DNA from: Candidatus Neomicrothrix sp. UBA6944
GTDB taxonomy: Bacteria; Actinomycetota; Acidimicrobiia; Acidimicrobiales; Poriferisodalaceae
Assembly (NCBI GenBank): GCA_002448715.1
Contig: DJZU01000007.1
Span: 25,266 to 34,559 of the forward strand
DNA: 9,294 nucleotides
Direction: 5' to 3'
A program made the translations under genes and the position numbers. Shown piece by piece: positions 1 through 5,788 of the stretch. The notes beneath the pieces are model-generated. The model was not told where the DNA came from. It was given only the letters and a program-made list of their open reading frames with translations, and did not search any database. The stretch's first letter is position 1; every line of letters starts with the position of its first letter.

Positions 1-39
1 TGACAGTCGAAAGTACAGCGGCTAGCGAGGTAAGGGCAA

Positions 40-62
40 CGGGTCACCCAGCGTGTAACCCG
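40..62. repeat. Hairpin-forming inverted repeat downstream of the DUF3107 gene
   Basis: CGGGTCAC (40-47) can pair with GTG (53-55) and ACCCG (58-62), giving an 8-bp stem with a 5-base loop and a 2-base bulge. It begins about 20 bases after the minus-strand stop of the DUF3107 gene, so it could act as a 3' end or processing hairpin. No T-tract follows it on the minus strand, so it is not a standard intrinsic terminator. The rest of 1-83 shows nothing I can assign. Confidence 0.3.
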
Positions 63-83
63 ATAAGGACATAATCCAGTTGC

Positions 84-314
84 TCAGTCTGTCGCGAATC
101 CGATGCGTCTATCTCCTGGCGCCCCGAATTCAATGTAAGCCAATCGATCGACAGCCAAACCCACATTGCGTCCATCACGATCACTTACCCAAAGCATGGT
201 GGTTTTCGACTCAAATGCTGATTCCAAATCAGTTTTGAGTTGTTCTGCATCGTCATCATTGACTTCAAACGTCAACTCTCGTGCAACGTTCACCATGCCG
301 ATTCTGATTTCCAC
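84..314 (-). CDS. DUF3107 family small protein
   Basis: A 76-residue soluble protein that matches my memory of the actinobacterial DUF3107 family. It has an N-terminal EIRIGMVNVARELTF strand, an acidic middle, and the closing strand around RLAYIEFG near the C-terminus. The family has no firmly established biochemical role, so no function is assigned. I chose the GTG at 314 as start because AAAAGG lies 7 bases upstream (327-322) and family members begin at about VEI/MEV. A TTG at 332 in the same frame would add MRKGCP, but it would place the Shine-Dalgarno-like sequence inside the gene. It is the last gene of the leftward cluster, about 110 bases after selO, and may be co-transcribed with it or carry its own promoter. 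There is no signal peptide or membrane segment. Confidence 0.8.
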   Translation of the reverse strand: MEIRIGMVNVARELTFEVNDDDAEQLKTDLESAFESKTTMLWVSDRDGRNVGLAVDRLAYIEFGAPGDRRIGFATD

Positions 315-392
315 GGGACAACCTTTTCTCAAAATTCTGCGGTTCAGACCTCATTGACCATGGGTATCGCAGCTTGCAAAATAGCGTAGGCC

Positions 393-411
393 GTGGGCGC
401 CTCTCTCCCAC
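393..411. repeat. Small inverted repeat between selO and the DUF3107 gene
   Basis: GTGGG (393-397) and CCCAC (407-411) form a 5-bp stem with a 9-base loop, just past the selO stop at 426. No T-run follows on either strand. It might be a weak pause or processing site and may equally be chance. The rest of the 315-425 gap shows no gene or clear promoter. Confidence 0.15.
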
Positions 412-425
412 CTTCTGGCTCACAT

Positions 426-2033
426 TCAGGAAGAGCAAGATAGCTGCGAACAACCGACCTTGGTGCGGGCCCAGTCCGGTCGAAGAGCGTAGAACCGTTC
501 ATATTGTGGCTGTTCCTCGTAGGGCAGTCGCAACAAATCCAACAGTTCTTTGACCATCGAAGGATCACCGGCTTCGGCCTCTTCTATAGCTAGTTGCGCC
601 ATGTAGTTCCGGAGCACATATTTTGGATTGACTGCGTTCATAGCGGCGCTTACTTCAATCACGTTGTTTGCAAGTTCTCTGTGTCGAATAGACCACTTTT
701 CAGCAAAATCGGCGAAAGACGCACGTTGGTCAGATGTCATGAGATCTGGTCGATAGACAGCATTCATCAGAGGTTCACAGCGCTCCATTTTGTTAACCGA
801 CGCCTCGAAATTAACTTTTGCCAGTTCTCTCCAAAACAACGTCATATCGGTTTCAACAGTCTGGAGAACCATGAGTGCTTCCTCAGCCAGGTCTCTATCT
901 TTCTGGTCCTCTAGGTCTCTGAATCCAAGCTTCGATGCCATCATTTGTGACCAGTTGGTTTCGAAACGTTGCGCGTAATTAGCTAGCGCCTCTTGAAGGG
1001 GCTCAACCGCTCCGACTAGCGGGTATAGAGCATTGGCCAACTGAACAAGGTTCCATTGGGCTACGGCAGGTTGGTTGCCGTAGCGGTAACGCCGATGTTG
1101 GGCATCTGTTGTGTTTGGGGTCCAATCTGGCTCGTAGTTGTCCAGCCAGCCGTAGGGTCCGTAATCGATAGTCAACCCCAAGATTGACATGTTGTCGGTG
1201 TTCATGACGCCGTGTACAAAGCCGACACGCAACCAGTCAGCGATCATGTCGGCGGTTAGTTCGCATACCTCTTTCAGCAGTGTTACGTAGCTGTCGGGAC
1301 TGCCACTATCAATATTCGGGAATTGGGTCTGGATCACAAAATCGGCCAATTTTTTCAATGTAGCTTCATCACCTCGTGACGCAAATATTTCGAAATTTCC
1401 AAACCGAATAAATGAAGGGGCGACCCGGCATACGACGGCCCCAGGTTCGGGTGCCGGGTTTCCATCGTAAAGAACATCTCGCACCACAAGGTCTCCTGTT
1501 GTGACTAGCGACAACGCCCTTGTAGTGGGCACTCTCAGGTGGTGCATGGCTTCGCTACACAAAAACTCTCTTATAGAGGACCGAAGAACTGCGAGTCCAT
1601 CAGCTGATCGTGAGTAGGGCGTGGGTCCAGCACCCTTTAGTTGGAGCATCTGGTGGTCGCCATTGACATCAATGACCTCACCCAAAGCTATTGCTCGGCC
1701 GTCTCCTAGCTGACCCGCCCAATTTCCGAACTGATGACCCCCGTAACATGCAGCGTGCGAGTCCATCCCTTCCAGTAAGCGATTACCCGAAAACACGTCG
1801 ACAAACTCGGCGCTCTCAATGTCGTCTGCTCTGAGTCCTAGAAGTTCAGATACCTCGGGACTGACCGCGACTAACCGAGGAAACGACACCGACGTCGGTG
1901 AGACTCGGCTATAGCAGGCTTCAATCACTTGCCGGGGAACGGTTCCTCCAGAATCATCACCAGGAAGTGATGTTGTGAACCGATTATCGAACCGCAGTTC
2001 GTTGAGAGCTACCAAAGTTTTATCCTGACTCAA
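426..2033 (-). CDS. selO: Protein adenylyltransferase SelO (YdiU/UPF0061 pseudokinase)
   Basis: A 535-residue SelO-family pseudokinase. The family transfers AMP from ATP onto hydroxyl side chains of proteins and has been linked to redox stress responses. The hallmarks visible are YGGHQFGNWAGQLGDGRA (about 97-114), LKGAGPTPYSR with the ATP-binding lysine K133, SSIREFL with E156, and HGVMNTDNMSILG with D280 and N281. The metal-binding D290 follows in the IDYGPYGWLDNYEP stretch. The spacing K-23-E and D-10-D agrees with the characterised enzymes. The protein ends SCSS, with C533 at the position occupied by selenocysteine in animal SelO and by the redox cysteine in E. coli. The start is a TTG at 2033 that overlaps the mrp stop as TTGA, implying translational coupling. 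The adjacent LRFDNRF is typical of SelO N-termini. The position equivalent to E. coli C272 appears not to be cysteine (PDWTPNTTD). Length is above the roughly 480 residues of E. coli YdiU, mostly through internal insertions. Confidence 0.95.
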   Translation of the reverse strand: MSQDKTLVALNELRFDNRFTTSLPGDDSGGTVPRQVIEACYSRVSPTSVSFPRLVAVSPEVSELLGLRADDIESAEFVDVFSGNRLLEGMDSHAACYGGHQFGNWAGQLGDGRAIALGEVIDVNGDHQMLQLKGAGPTPYSRSADGLAVLRSSIREFLCSEAMHHLRVPTTRALSLVTTGDLVVRDVLYDGNPAPEPGAVVCRVAPSFIRFGNFEIFASRGDEATLKKLADFVIQTQFPNIDSGSPDSYVTLLKEVCELTADMIADWLRVGFVHGVMNTDNMSILGLTIDYGPYGWLDNYEPDWTPNTTDAQHRRYRYGNQPAVAQWNLVQLANALYPLVGAVEPLQEALANYAQRFETNWSQMMASKLGFRDLEDQKDRDLAEEALMVLQTVETDMTLFWRELAKVNFEASVNKMERCEPLMNAVYRPDLMTSDQRASFADFAEKWSIRHRELANNVIEVSAAMNAVNPKYVLRNYMAQLAIEEAEAGDPSMVKELLDLLRLPYEEQPQYERFYALRPDWARTKVGCSQLSCSS

Positions 2034-3172
2034 ACAAGTTTCAGACCTTCGTTGTATCGGCGAGTGGGTAAGAACTCTTCAGTGAGTAGACGAGCCATTT
2101 CCAAAAATGCGATCGATGCCTCGTTGGAGGGATCGCTAACAACGATGGGCGATCCGACGTCGCCTCCTTCTCGAAGTTCAGTAACAAGCGGCACTTGACC
2201 TAACAACGGAACGTCGAGTTCCGTCGCTAGGGCTTCACCGCCACCGGATCCAAAGATGTCGTATCGCTTACCGTCGTCTCCTCTAAACCAACTCATGTTC
2301 TCGATCACACCTCGAACTTGCAGATTGACTTTTTCGGCCATGTAGGCCGCCCGTTGCGCCACTTTTTGTGCCGCGGGCTGTGGTGTAGTAACTACGAGCA
2401 GCTCTGATTTTGGCAGAAATTGTGAGATTGAAAGGGAGATGTCGCCGGTTCCTGGAGGCAGGTCGAGCAACAGGTAGTCAGGGTCATCCCAGTGCACGTC
2501 GGTGAGAAATTGCTCAAGTGCCTTGTGGAGCATGGGACCTCGCCAAATTACGGGTTGGTCTTCGCGAGCAAAAAAGCCCATCGAGATGCAACGAACTCCG
2601 TTGGCTTCAACGGGGATCACCATCTGATCAATAACAGTTGGAGGCCGGCTAACTCCAAGCATGCGTGGAATAGAAAATCCCCATACGTCGGCATCAATAA
2701 CACCAGTGCGAAGACCACGCTGAGCCAAAGCAATCGCTAGGTTGGCAGTCACGCTCGATTTACCAACTCCGCCCTTACCGCTCGCCACAAGTATGACTCG
2801 GGTGCGATTACCGGGCTCCGCGAAGGAAACCAAGCGGCCTTCCGCGTGACCATGCGCTTGCTGAGTGCCACCGGTAGCGGATGGATCACCAATCAGCTGG
2901 CTTCGGATAGCTGCCTGTTCCGCATCATCCATGGTCGTAAATTCCACGGACACCGACTCAACTTCTTCAAAGTTGTTGACAGCTGCTTCAATAAGTTCTG
3001 ACAGGACTTCTTTGACCGGCCAATCTTCTGTTGGTAGGGCCACTAATGCGTGAACGTTGTTCCCGGCAAGGGACACGCCACGAAGCATGCCCATAGTGTG
3101 GAGATCTCTGCCTAATTCGGGGTCAACTACTCGGCTAACCGCTTCGGTTAAGTCACTGTCAGAAATAGTCAT
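2030..3172 (-). CDS. mrp: Mrp/ApbC-family Fe-S cluster carrier ATPase with N-terminal DUF59 (MIP18) domain
   Basis: A 380-residue cytosolic P-loop ATPase of the Mrp/NBP35 family, whose members hold and deliver Fe-S clusters to apoproteins. The N-terminal DUF59/MIP18-like domain spans about 4-80 (DPELGRDL at 17-24). A linker leads to the ATPase domain with a deviant Walker A SGKGGVGKSS (131-140), the switch motif VIDADVWGFS (158-167), and Walker B DLPPGTGD (237-244). ENMSWF at 291-296 and IFGSGGG at 306-312 bracket the place where E. coli Mrp has its CxxC. Here that segment is RGDDGKRYD with no cysteine. The DUF59 Cys-Pro is Trp-Pro (W51-P52), and the only cysteine in the protein is C195. Actinobacterial Mrp proteins, as I recall, also lack the CxxC. 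The start is ATG with no strong Shine-Dalgarno. It is first in the leftward cluster and divergent from a SufR-like regulator. Confidence 0.93.
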   Translation of the reverse strand: MTISDSDLTEAVSRVVDPELGRDLHTMGMLRGVSLAGNNVHALVALPTEDWPVKEVLSELIEAAVNNFEEVESVSVEFTTMDDAEQAAIRSQLIGDPSATGGTQQAHGHAEGRLVSFAEPGNRTRVILVASGKGGVGKSSVTANLAIALAQRGLRTGVIDADVWGFSIPRMLGVSRPPTVIDQMVIPVEANGVRCISMGFFAREDQPVIWRGPMLHKALEQFLTDVHWDDPDYLLLDLPPGTGDISLSISQFLPKSELLVVTTPQPAAQKVAQRAAYMAEKVNLQVRGVIENMSWFRGDDGKRYDIFGSGGGEALATELDVPLLGQVPLVTELREGGDVGSPIVVSDPSNEASIAFLEMARLLTEEFLPTRRYNEGLKLV

Positions 3173-3229
3173 CGTTAGAGTCTCGCACTGTCAGAAAGAC
3201 GGAAGGGGATTTACGACCTGGAGTATCGG

Positions 3230-3235
3230 TAGAAT
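3230..3235 (+). promoter_or_regulatory. Putative -10 element for a leaderless regulator transcript
   Basis: TAGAAT (4 to 5 matches to TATAAT) ends 8 bases before the GTG at 3244. Transcription would therefore start at or within a base or two of the start codon. No Shine-Dalgarno lies at normal spacing, and leaderless mRNAs are common in Actinobacteria. A matching -35 is weak. TAGAATCTA (3230-3238) is almost self-complementary, so a minus-strand TAGATT overlaps it and could serve mrp, with a leader of roughly 50 bases. Confidence 0.4.
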
Positions 3236-3237
3236 CT

Positions 3238-3256
3238 AGTGCCGTGAATAGGCACT
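3238..3256. promoter_or_regulatory. Perfect inverted repeat spanning the regulator start codon, candidate operator
   Basis: AGTGCC (3238-3243) and GGCACT (3251-3256) are perfect complements separated by 7 bases, and the GTG start codon of the regulator lies in the spacer. The site directly follows the putative -10 element. A dimeric repressor bound here would block initiation of its own transcript, as SufR-type regulators do. A further GCACT half-site occurs at 3185-3189, just upstream of mrp. The operator role is inferred. Confidence 0.45.
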
Positions 3257-3948
3257 CACTCACTCCCGGTGACTTCTCAGCTGCTGTTGAATCGATAACG
3301 GCGTCTTTTGGGGACCCCACCCGGAGGGAAATCTACTGGACAATTAGAGACTCAGATGATGGTTTGACGGTCTCCGACATTGCGAAATCGGTAGGTCTGC
3401 ATAACAACGTCGCGCGCCATCACCTTGACAAATTAGCCGCCGCTGGTCACCTAGTCGTCGATATTCAACGAGCGCCAAAGGCAGGACGGCCATCGAAGCG
3501 CTATCGCTCGGCTAAGTCCGAAATCGCTTTCGAATTTCCGGCCCGACACGACGATCTCATGGGTACTCTGCTGGGCAGAGCATTAGCGCTTCTTCCTCCC
3601 CAAGAAGCTGAAGGGCTTGCCGAGGAAGTGGGTCATGAATATGGCCTTCAGTTAGCGGCAGAAATGGCTCCTGGCGATGCACACCGTTCACTTCAGTCAG
3701 CAGTTGCAACAGTTGCGGAAACCCTAACTTCCCACGGGTTCGCGGCTCACAGCGAAGGTGCGGAAGGACAACTTAGGATCGTGTCAGAACATTGTCCGTT
3801 CGGTCAGGCAGCCATTGATCATCCGGTTCTTTGCGCAATAGATCGAGGTCTCGTAAGGGGAATGCTGGCCGGCTTATACGGAGAGACCGCGCCAGAGTTA
3901 GCCGGTTCCTTTGCAACAGGCCAGGCTGTTTGCACCACTTTGGTCTAG
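3244..3948 (+). CDS. SufR-like iron-sulfur-sensing winged-helix transcriptional regulator
   Basis: A 234-residue DNA-binding protein of the COG2345/SufR type. The N-terminal winged helix-turn-helix (about 18-90) reads DPTRREIYWTIRDSD, then TVSDIAKSVGLHNNVARHHLDKL, followed by the wing with GRPSKRYR (81-88). The C-terminal domain holds C184 (SEHCPFG), C197 (HPVLCAIDRGLVRGML) and C230 (GQAVCTTLV). The C-x12-C spacing equals that of the [4Fe-4S] ligands in SufR as I remember them. The distance to the third cysteine is 32 residues, longer than the 27 or so that I recall. In SufR family members the cluster-loaded form represses Fe-S biogenesis genes. Divergence from mrp, a Fe-S carrier gene, fits that role, though the targets are inferred. 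The start is a GTG likely at the 5' end of a leaderless mRNA. The alternative reading is a general ArsR-like regulator without a cluster. Confidence 0.75.
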   Translation: MNRHSLTPGDFSAAVESITASFGDPTRREIYWTIRDSDDGLTVSDIAKSVGLHNNVARHHLDKLAAAGHLVVDIQRAPKAGRPSKRYRSAKSEIAFEFPARHDDLMGTLLGRALALLPPQEAEGLAEEVGHEYGLQLAAEMAPGDAHRSLQSAVATVAETLTSHGFAAHSEGAEGQLRIVSEHCPFGQAAIDHPVLCAIDRGLVRGMLAGLYGETAPELAGSFATGQAVCTTLV

Positions 3949-3963
3949 CTAGTCAATTTGCTG

Positions 3964-4785
3964 TTACTCAGGCTTCGAAGCAATTTCAACTCTCATCTCA
4001 TCGATAATTCGCTCAAGTTGTGCTTGCATCGCTTGAGGCGGCGAGCGATTGAGGGCTTCTTGATACATTTCAATTGCGAGAGGAAGGTCACGTTGAAGTT
4101 CTCGCGCTACGAATCCTCGAAAGATATAAGCGTCAAAGTTCTCCGGTTTTAAGGCCACAGCTTCATCAAGATTTCGAATTCCTTCATCTCGAACCTCTGG
4201 GTCATCAACCCGAACCAAGATCCAGCCGCGCAACGTCAGAGCCTCAATATGTTGCGGTTCGACCCGCAGAACTTGGTCGAGTTGCCGGACCGCAGAAAGG
4301 GGATCCGCTGACCTTTCGTGAAGTCGCGCCGATAGCACTAGCGCTTCCTGCATGTCCGGCGCGTCTCGAAGTACTTCTTCGACGACCTCGCGAGCCCTTT
4401 CAAGGTCATCAGCAAAGAATAAATTTTGCGCATCTGCCAATCGGCTTCTTGGGGAACTTTCAATGTTGCCCGAGATCGGATCACCAGGCGCCCTTAATCC
4501 TGAGAATTGAGCGACAGCTACTCCAGCAATTACAGCGGTTACCCCTATAGCCAGCAACCACCAGAAGCGGCTTTGAGATCGATTGACCGTTGCAGTTTCG
4601 CCTTTACGAGCTCGGGCCACCGTTGCTAGTCGACGCATGTAATCGTCGCGGAGGGTTTCGTACTCTTTGTCAGTTAGATCTCCATTGGCGTATTCATCTT
4701 CCAAGTCGTCAAGGGAACGCAATAGAAATTCTTGTTCTTCTATCAGCCTCTTATCGTTCAAAGCCTGGGCTCTTGAAGTGCTCAA
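3964..4785 (-). CDS. ccmI: CcmI-like TPR protein for cytochrome c maturation
   Basis: A 273-residue membrane-anchored TPR protein, the last gene of the ccm operon. Residues 1-62 form a charged, likely cytoplasmic helical region of the type seen next to TM segments in CcmI (EEQEFLLRSLDDLEDEYANGDL). One membrane segment lies at about 74-94 (FWWLLAIGVTAVIAGVAVAQF). The outside part from about 115 has three to four TPR units, for instance ALVLSARLHERSADPLSAVRQL (148-169) and AYIFRGFVARELQRDLPLAIEM. CcmI (CycH) binds apocytochrome c tails and brings them to CcmF/CcmH. The TTG start at 4785 overlaps the ccmH stop as TTGA, with GGGAG 5 bases upstream (4795-4791). The stop is 15 bases from the stop of the convergent regulator gene. 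The CcmI assignment rests on layout and position, because TPR sequence alone is not specific. Confidence 0.8.
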   Translation of the reverse strand: MSTSRAQALNDKRLIEEQEFLLRSLDDLEDEYANGDLTDKEYETLRDDYMRRLATVARARKGETATVNRSQSRFWWLLAIGVTAVIAGVAVAQFSGLRAPGDPISGNIESSPRSRLADAQNLFFADDLERAREVVEEVLRDAPDMQEALVLSARLHERSADPLSAVRQLDQVLRVEPQHIEALTLRGWILVRVDDPEVRDEGIRNLDEAVALKPENFDAYIFRGFVARELQRDLPLAIEMYQEALNRSPPQAMQAQLERIIDEMRVEIASKPE

Positions 4786-5240
4786 TTTTTCTCCCGGAGC
4801 GCACGCGCAATTCGAAGATCCTCCTCAGATACTTCTAGCTCTCGTCCAGCCCGCCAACGAACAAACGCGAACACAAGTGCTCCAACCGATACAACGGCCA
4901 CGAAGACTGGCACCATCCAGACCAACGATGCGACCCCAGTGCGTGGGGGGATGGCATTGACATCTGCGCCATATTGCCTGGCCATCCATGCACGAATCTC
5001 TTCGTCGGAGCGACCTTGTTCCACAAGTTCATCAACTTGAGCTCGTATCGCGGCTGCTACGGGTGCATTTGATTCCAGTACGTTCTGTCCATCACATATC
5101 GGGCACAGGATCGTCGCTTTGATTTCGTAAGCGCGCTCGGCTTCTGTAGCCGGGGGATCTTCTGCGATAGCTGCTACCAGAAGCGACCCTAATGCAACGG
5201 TCACCACACAAAGCCACGAAAGCCAGAGTCGAATTTTCAT
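4782..5240 (-). CDS. ccmH: Cytochrome c-type biogenesis protein CcmH (CxxC apocytochrome reductant)
   Basis: A 152-residue membrane-anchored thiol protein. The signal-anchor covers about 1-27 (WLSWLCVVTVALGSLLVAAIA). The periplasmic-side domain follows with the family signature LCPICDGQNV (45-54), whose C46 and C49 reduce the heme-binding CxxCH of apocytochrome c. The helical stretch VDELVEQGRSDEEIRAWMARQYG is conserved in CcmH. A TM segment spans about 104-127 (ASLVWMVPVFVAVVSVGALVFAFV), and a short cytoplasmic tail ends the protein. This is the short CcmH form (CycL type), with CcmI encoded separately, unlike the fused E. coli protein. It starts with ATG overlapping the ccmG stop (ATGA), and its own stop overlaps ccmI by 4 bases, indicating translational coupling on both sides. 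Confidence 0.93.
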   Translation of the reverse strand: MKIRLWLSWLCVVTVALGSLLVAAIAEDPPATEAERAYEIKATILCPICDGQNVLESNAPVAAAIRAQVDELVEQGRSDEEIRAWMARQYGADVNAIPPRTGVASLVWMVPVFVAVVSVGALVFAFVRWRAGRELEVSEEDLRIARALREKN

Positions 5241-5788
5241 GAAGCTAGGTTTTCTAGCTGTAAATCATTTACGACCCGATCTACCTCATCTGCGGTGATT
5301 TGCCCCTGCCACCGCGCTACAACCGTGCCACCGGGCGCAACTAAGAAAGATTCCGGAGGACGCAGGACGCTGAAGGCAACCGCCCAAGTTGCGTCGCTAT
5401 CTACCAAGACGGGCCAATCTCCTCCATATTCATCAAAAAAGGTCCGGGCATCCTCTTCGGTATCACCAAACGGCACGCTGACAACAACTCCATCGGCCCT
5501 GCGACGTTGCCGCCATTCAGCTAATTCAGGATGTTCGCGTTGGCAAGGCACACACCACGAAGCAAAGAAGTTCACCAGGACCCACTTTGAGGAGTAGTCA
5601 TCGACATCGAATACCTGACCGTTTAACCCCACCCCCGCAATTGGAGGTACCAGTTTGCCTATCAGTGGACTGTTCGAGGCCGACCCGCTCCCGCTTTGCC
5701 TCGTAGCTAGCACCAACACAAATGCCACTAGCAAAAATGCGGCGCACGCACTCACTAGGCGAACGGTCAAAGATTTCCACTCCATCAC
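5237..5788 (-). CDS. ccmG: CcmG/DsbE thioredoxin-like protein
   Basis: A 183-residue membrane-tethered thioredoxin-fold protein that reduces CcmH or apocytochrome c in System I. The N-terminal anchor is about 8-28 (TVRLVSACAAFLLVAFVLVLA), followed by a Ser/Gly linker. The thioredoxin domain runs from about 45 onward, with the active site WCVPC (C79, C82) inside VNFFASWCVPCQREHPEL. The cis-proline region is RPPESFLV (143-150), comparable to the VPETFL motif of CcmG. The gene begins GTG-ATG. I annotate the GTG at 5788 because GGAAG lies about 10 bases upstream and the start overlaps the ccmF stop as GTGA. The ATG at 5785 is the alternative and changes only one residue. It overlaps ccmH by 4 bases. 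Confidence 0.92.
   Translation of the reverse strand: MMEWKSLTVRLVSACAAFLLVAFVLVLATRQSGSGSASNSPLIGKLVPPIAGVGLNGQVFDVDDYSSKWVLVNFFASWCVPCQREHPELAEWRQRRRADGVVVSVPFGDTEEDARTFFDEYGGDWPVLVDSDATWAVAFSVLRPPESFLVAPGGTVVARWQGQITADEVDRVVNDLQLENLAS

Noticed and set aside
344..568. 74-codon minus-strand ORF overlapping the selO 3' end
   Set aside because: It lies in a different frame over the conserved SelO C-terminus and shows no recognisable family or ribosome binding site, so it reads as a shadow of selO.
1887..1900. 14-bp perfect palindrome CACCGACGTCGGTG in selO
   Set aside because: About one such palindrome is expected by chance in a window of this size, and it lies inside a well-conserved coding region with no promoter context.
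3946..3955. CTAGCTAG-type palindrome after the regulator stop
   Set aside because: It is too short and has no loop or T-run, so it is not a credible terminator or binding site.
4074..4550. 158-codon plus-strand ORF opposite ccmI
   Set aside because: Its Pro/Arg/Gln-rich product looks like the antisense of the TPR gene. It has no family match I recognise, and the minus-strand gene is in a coherent operon.
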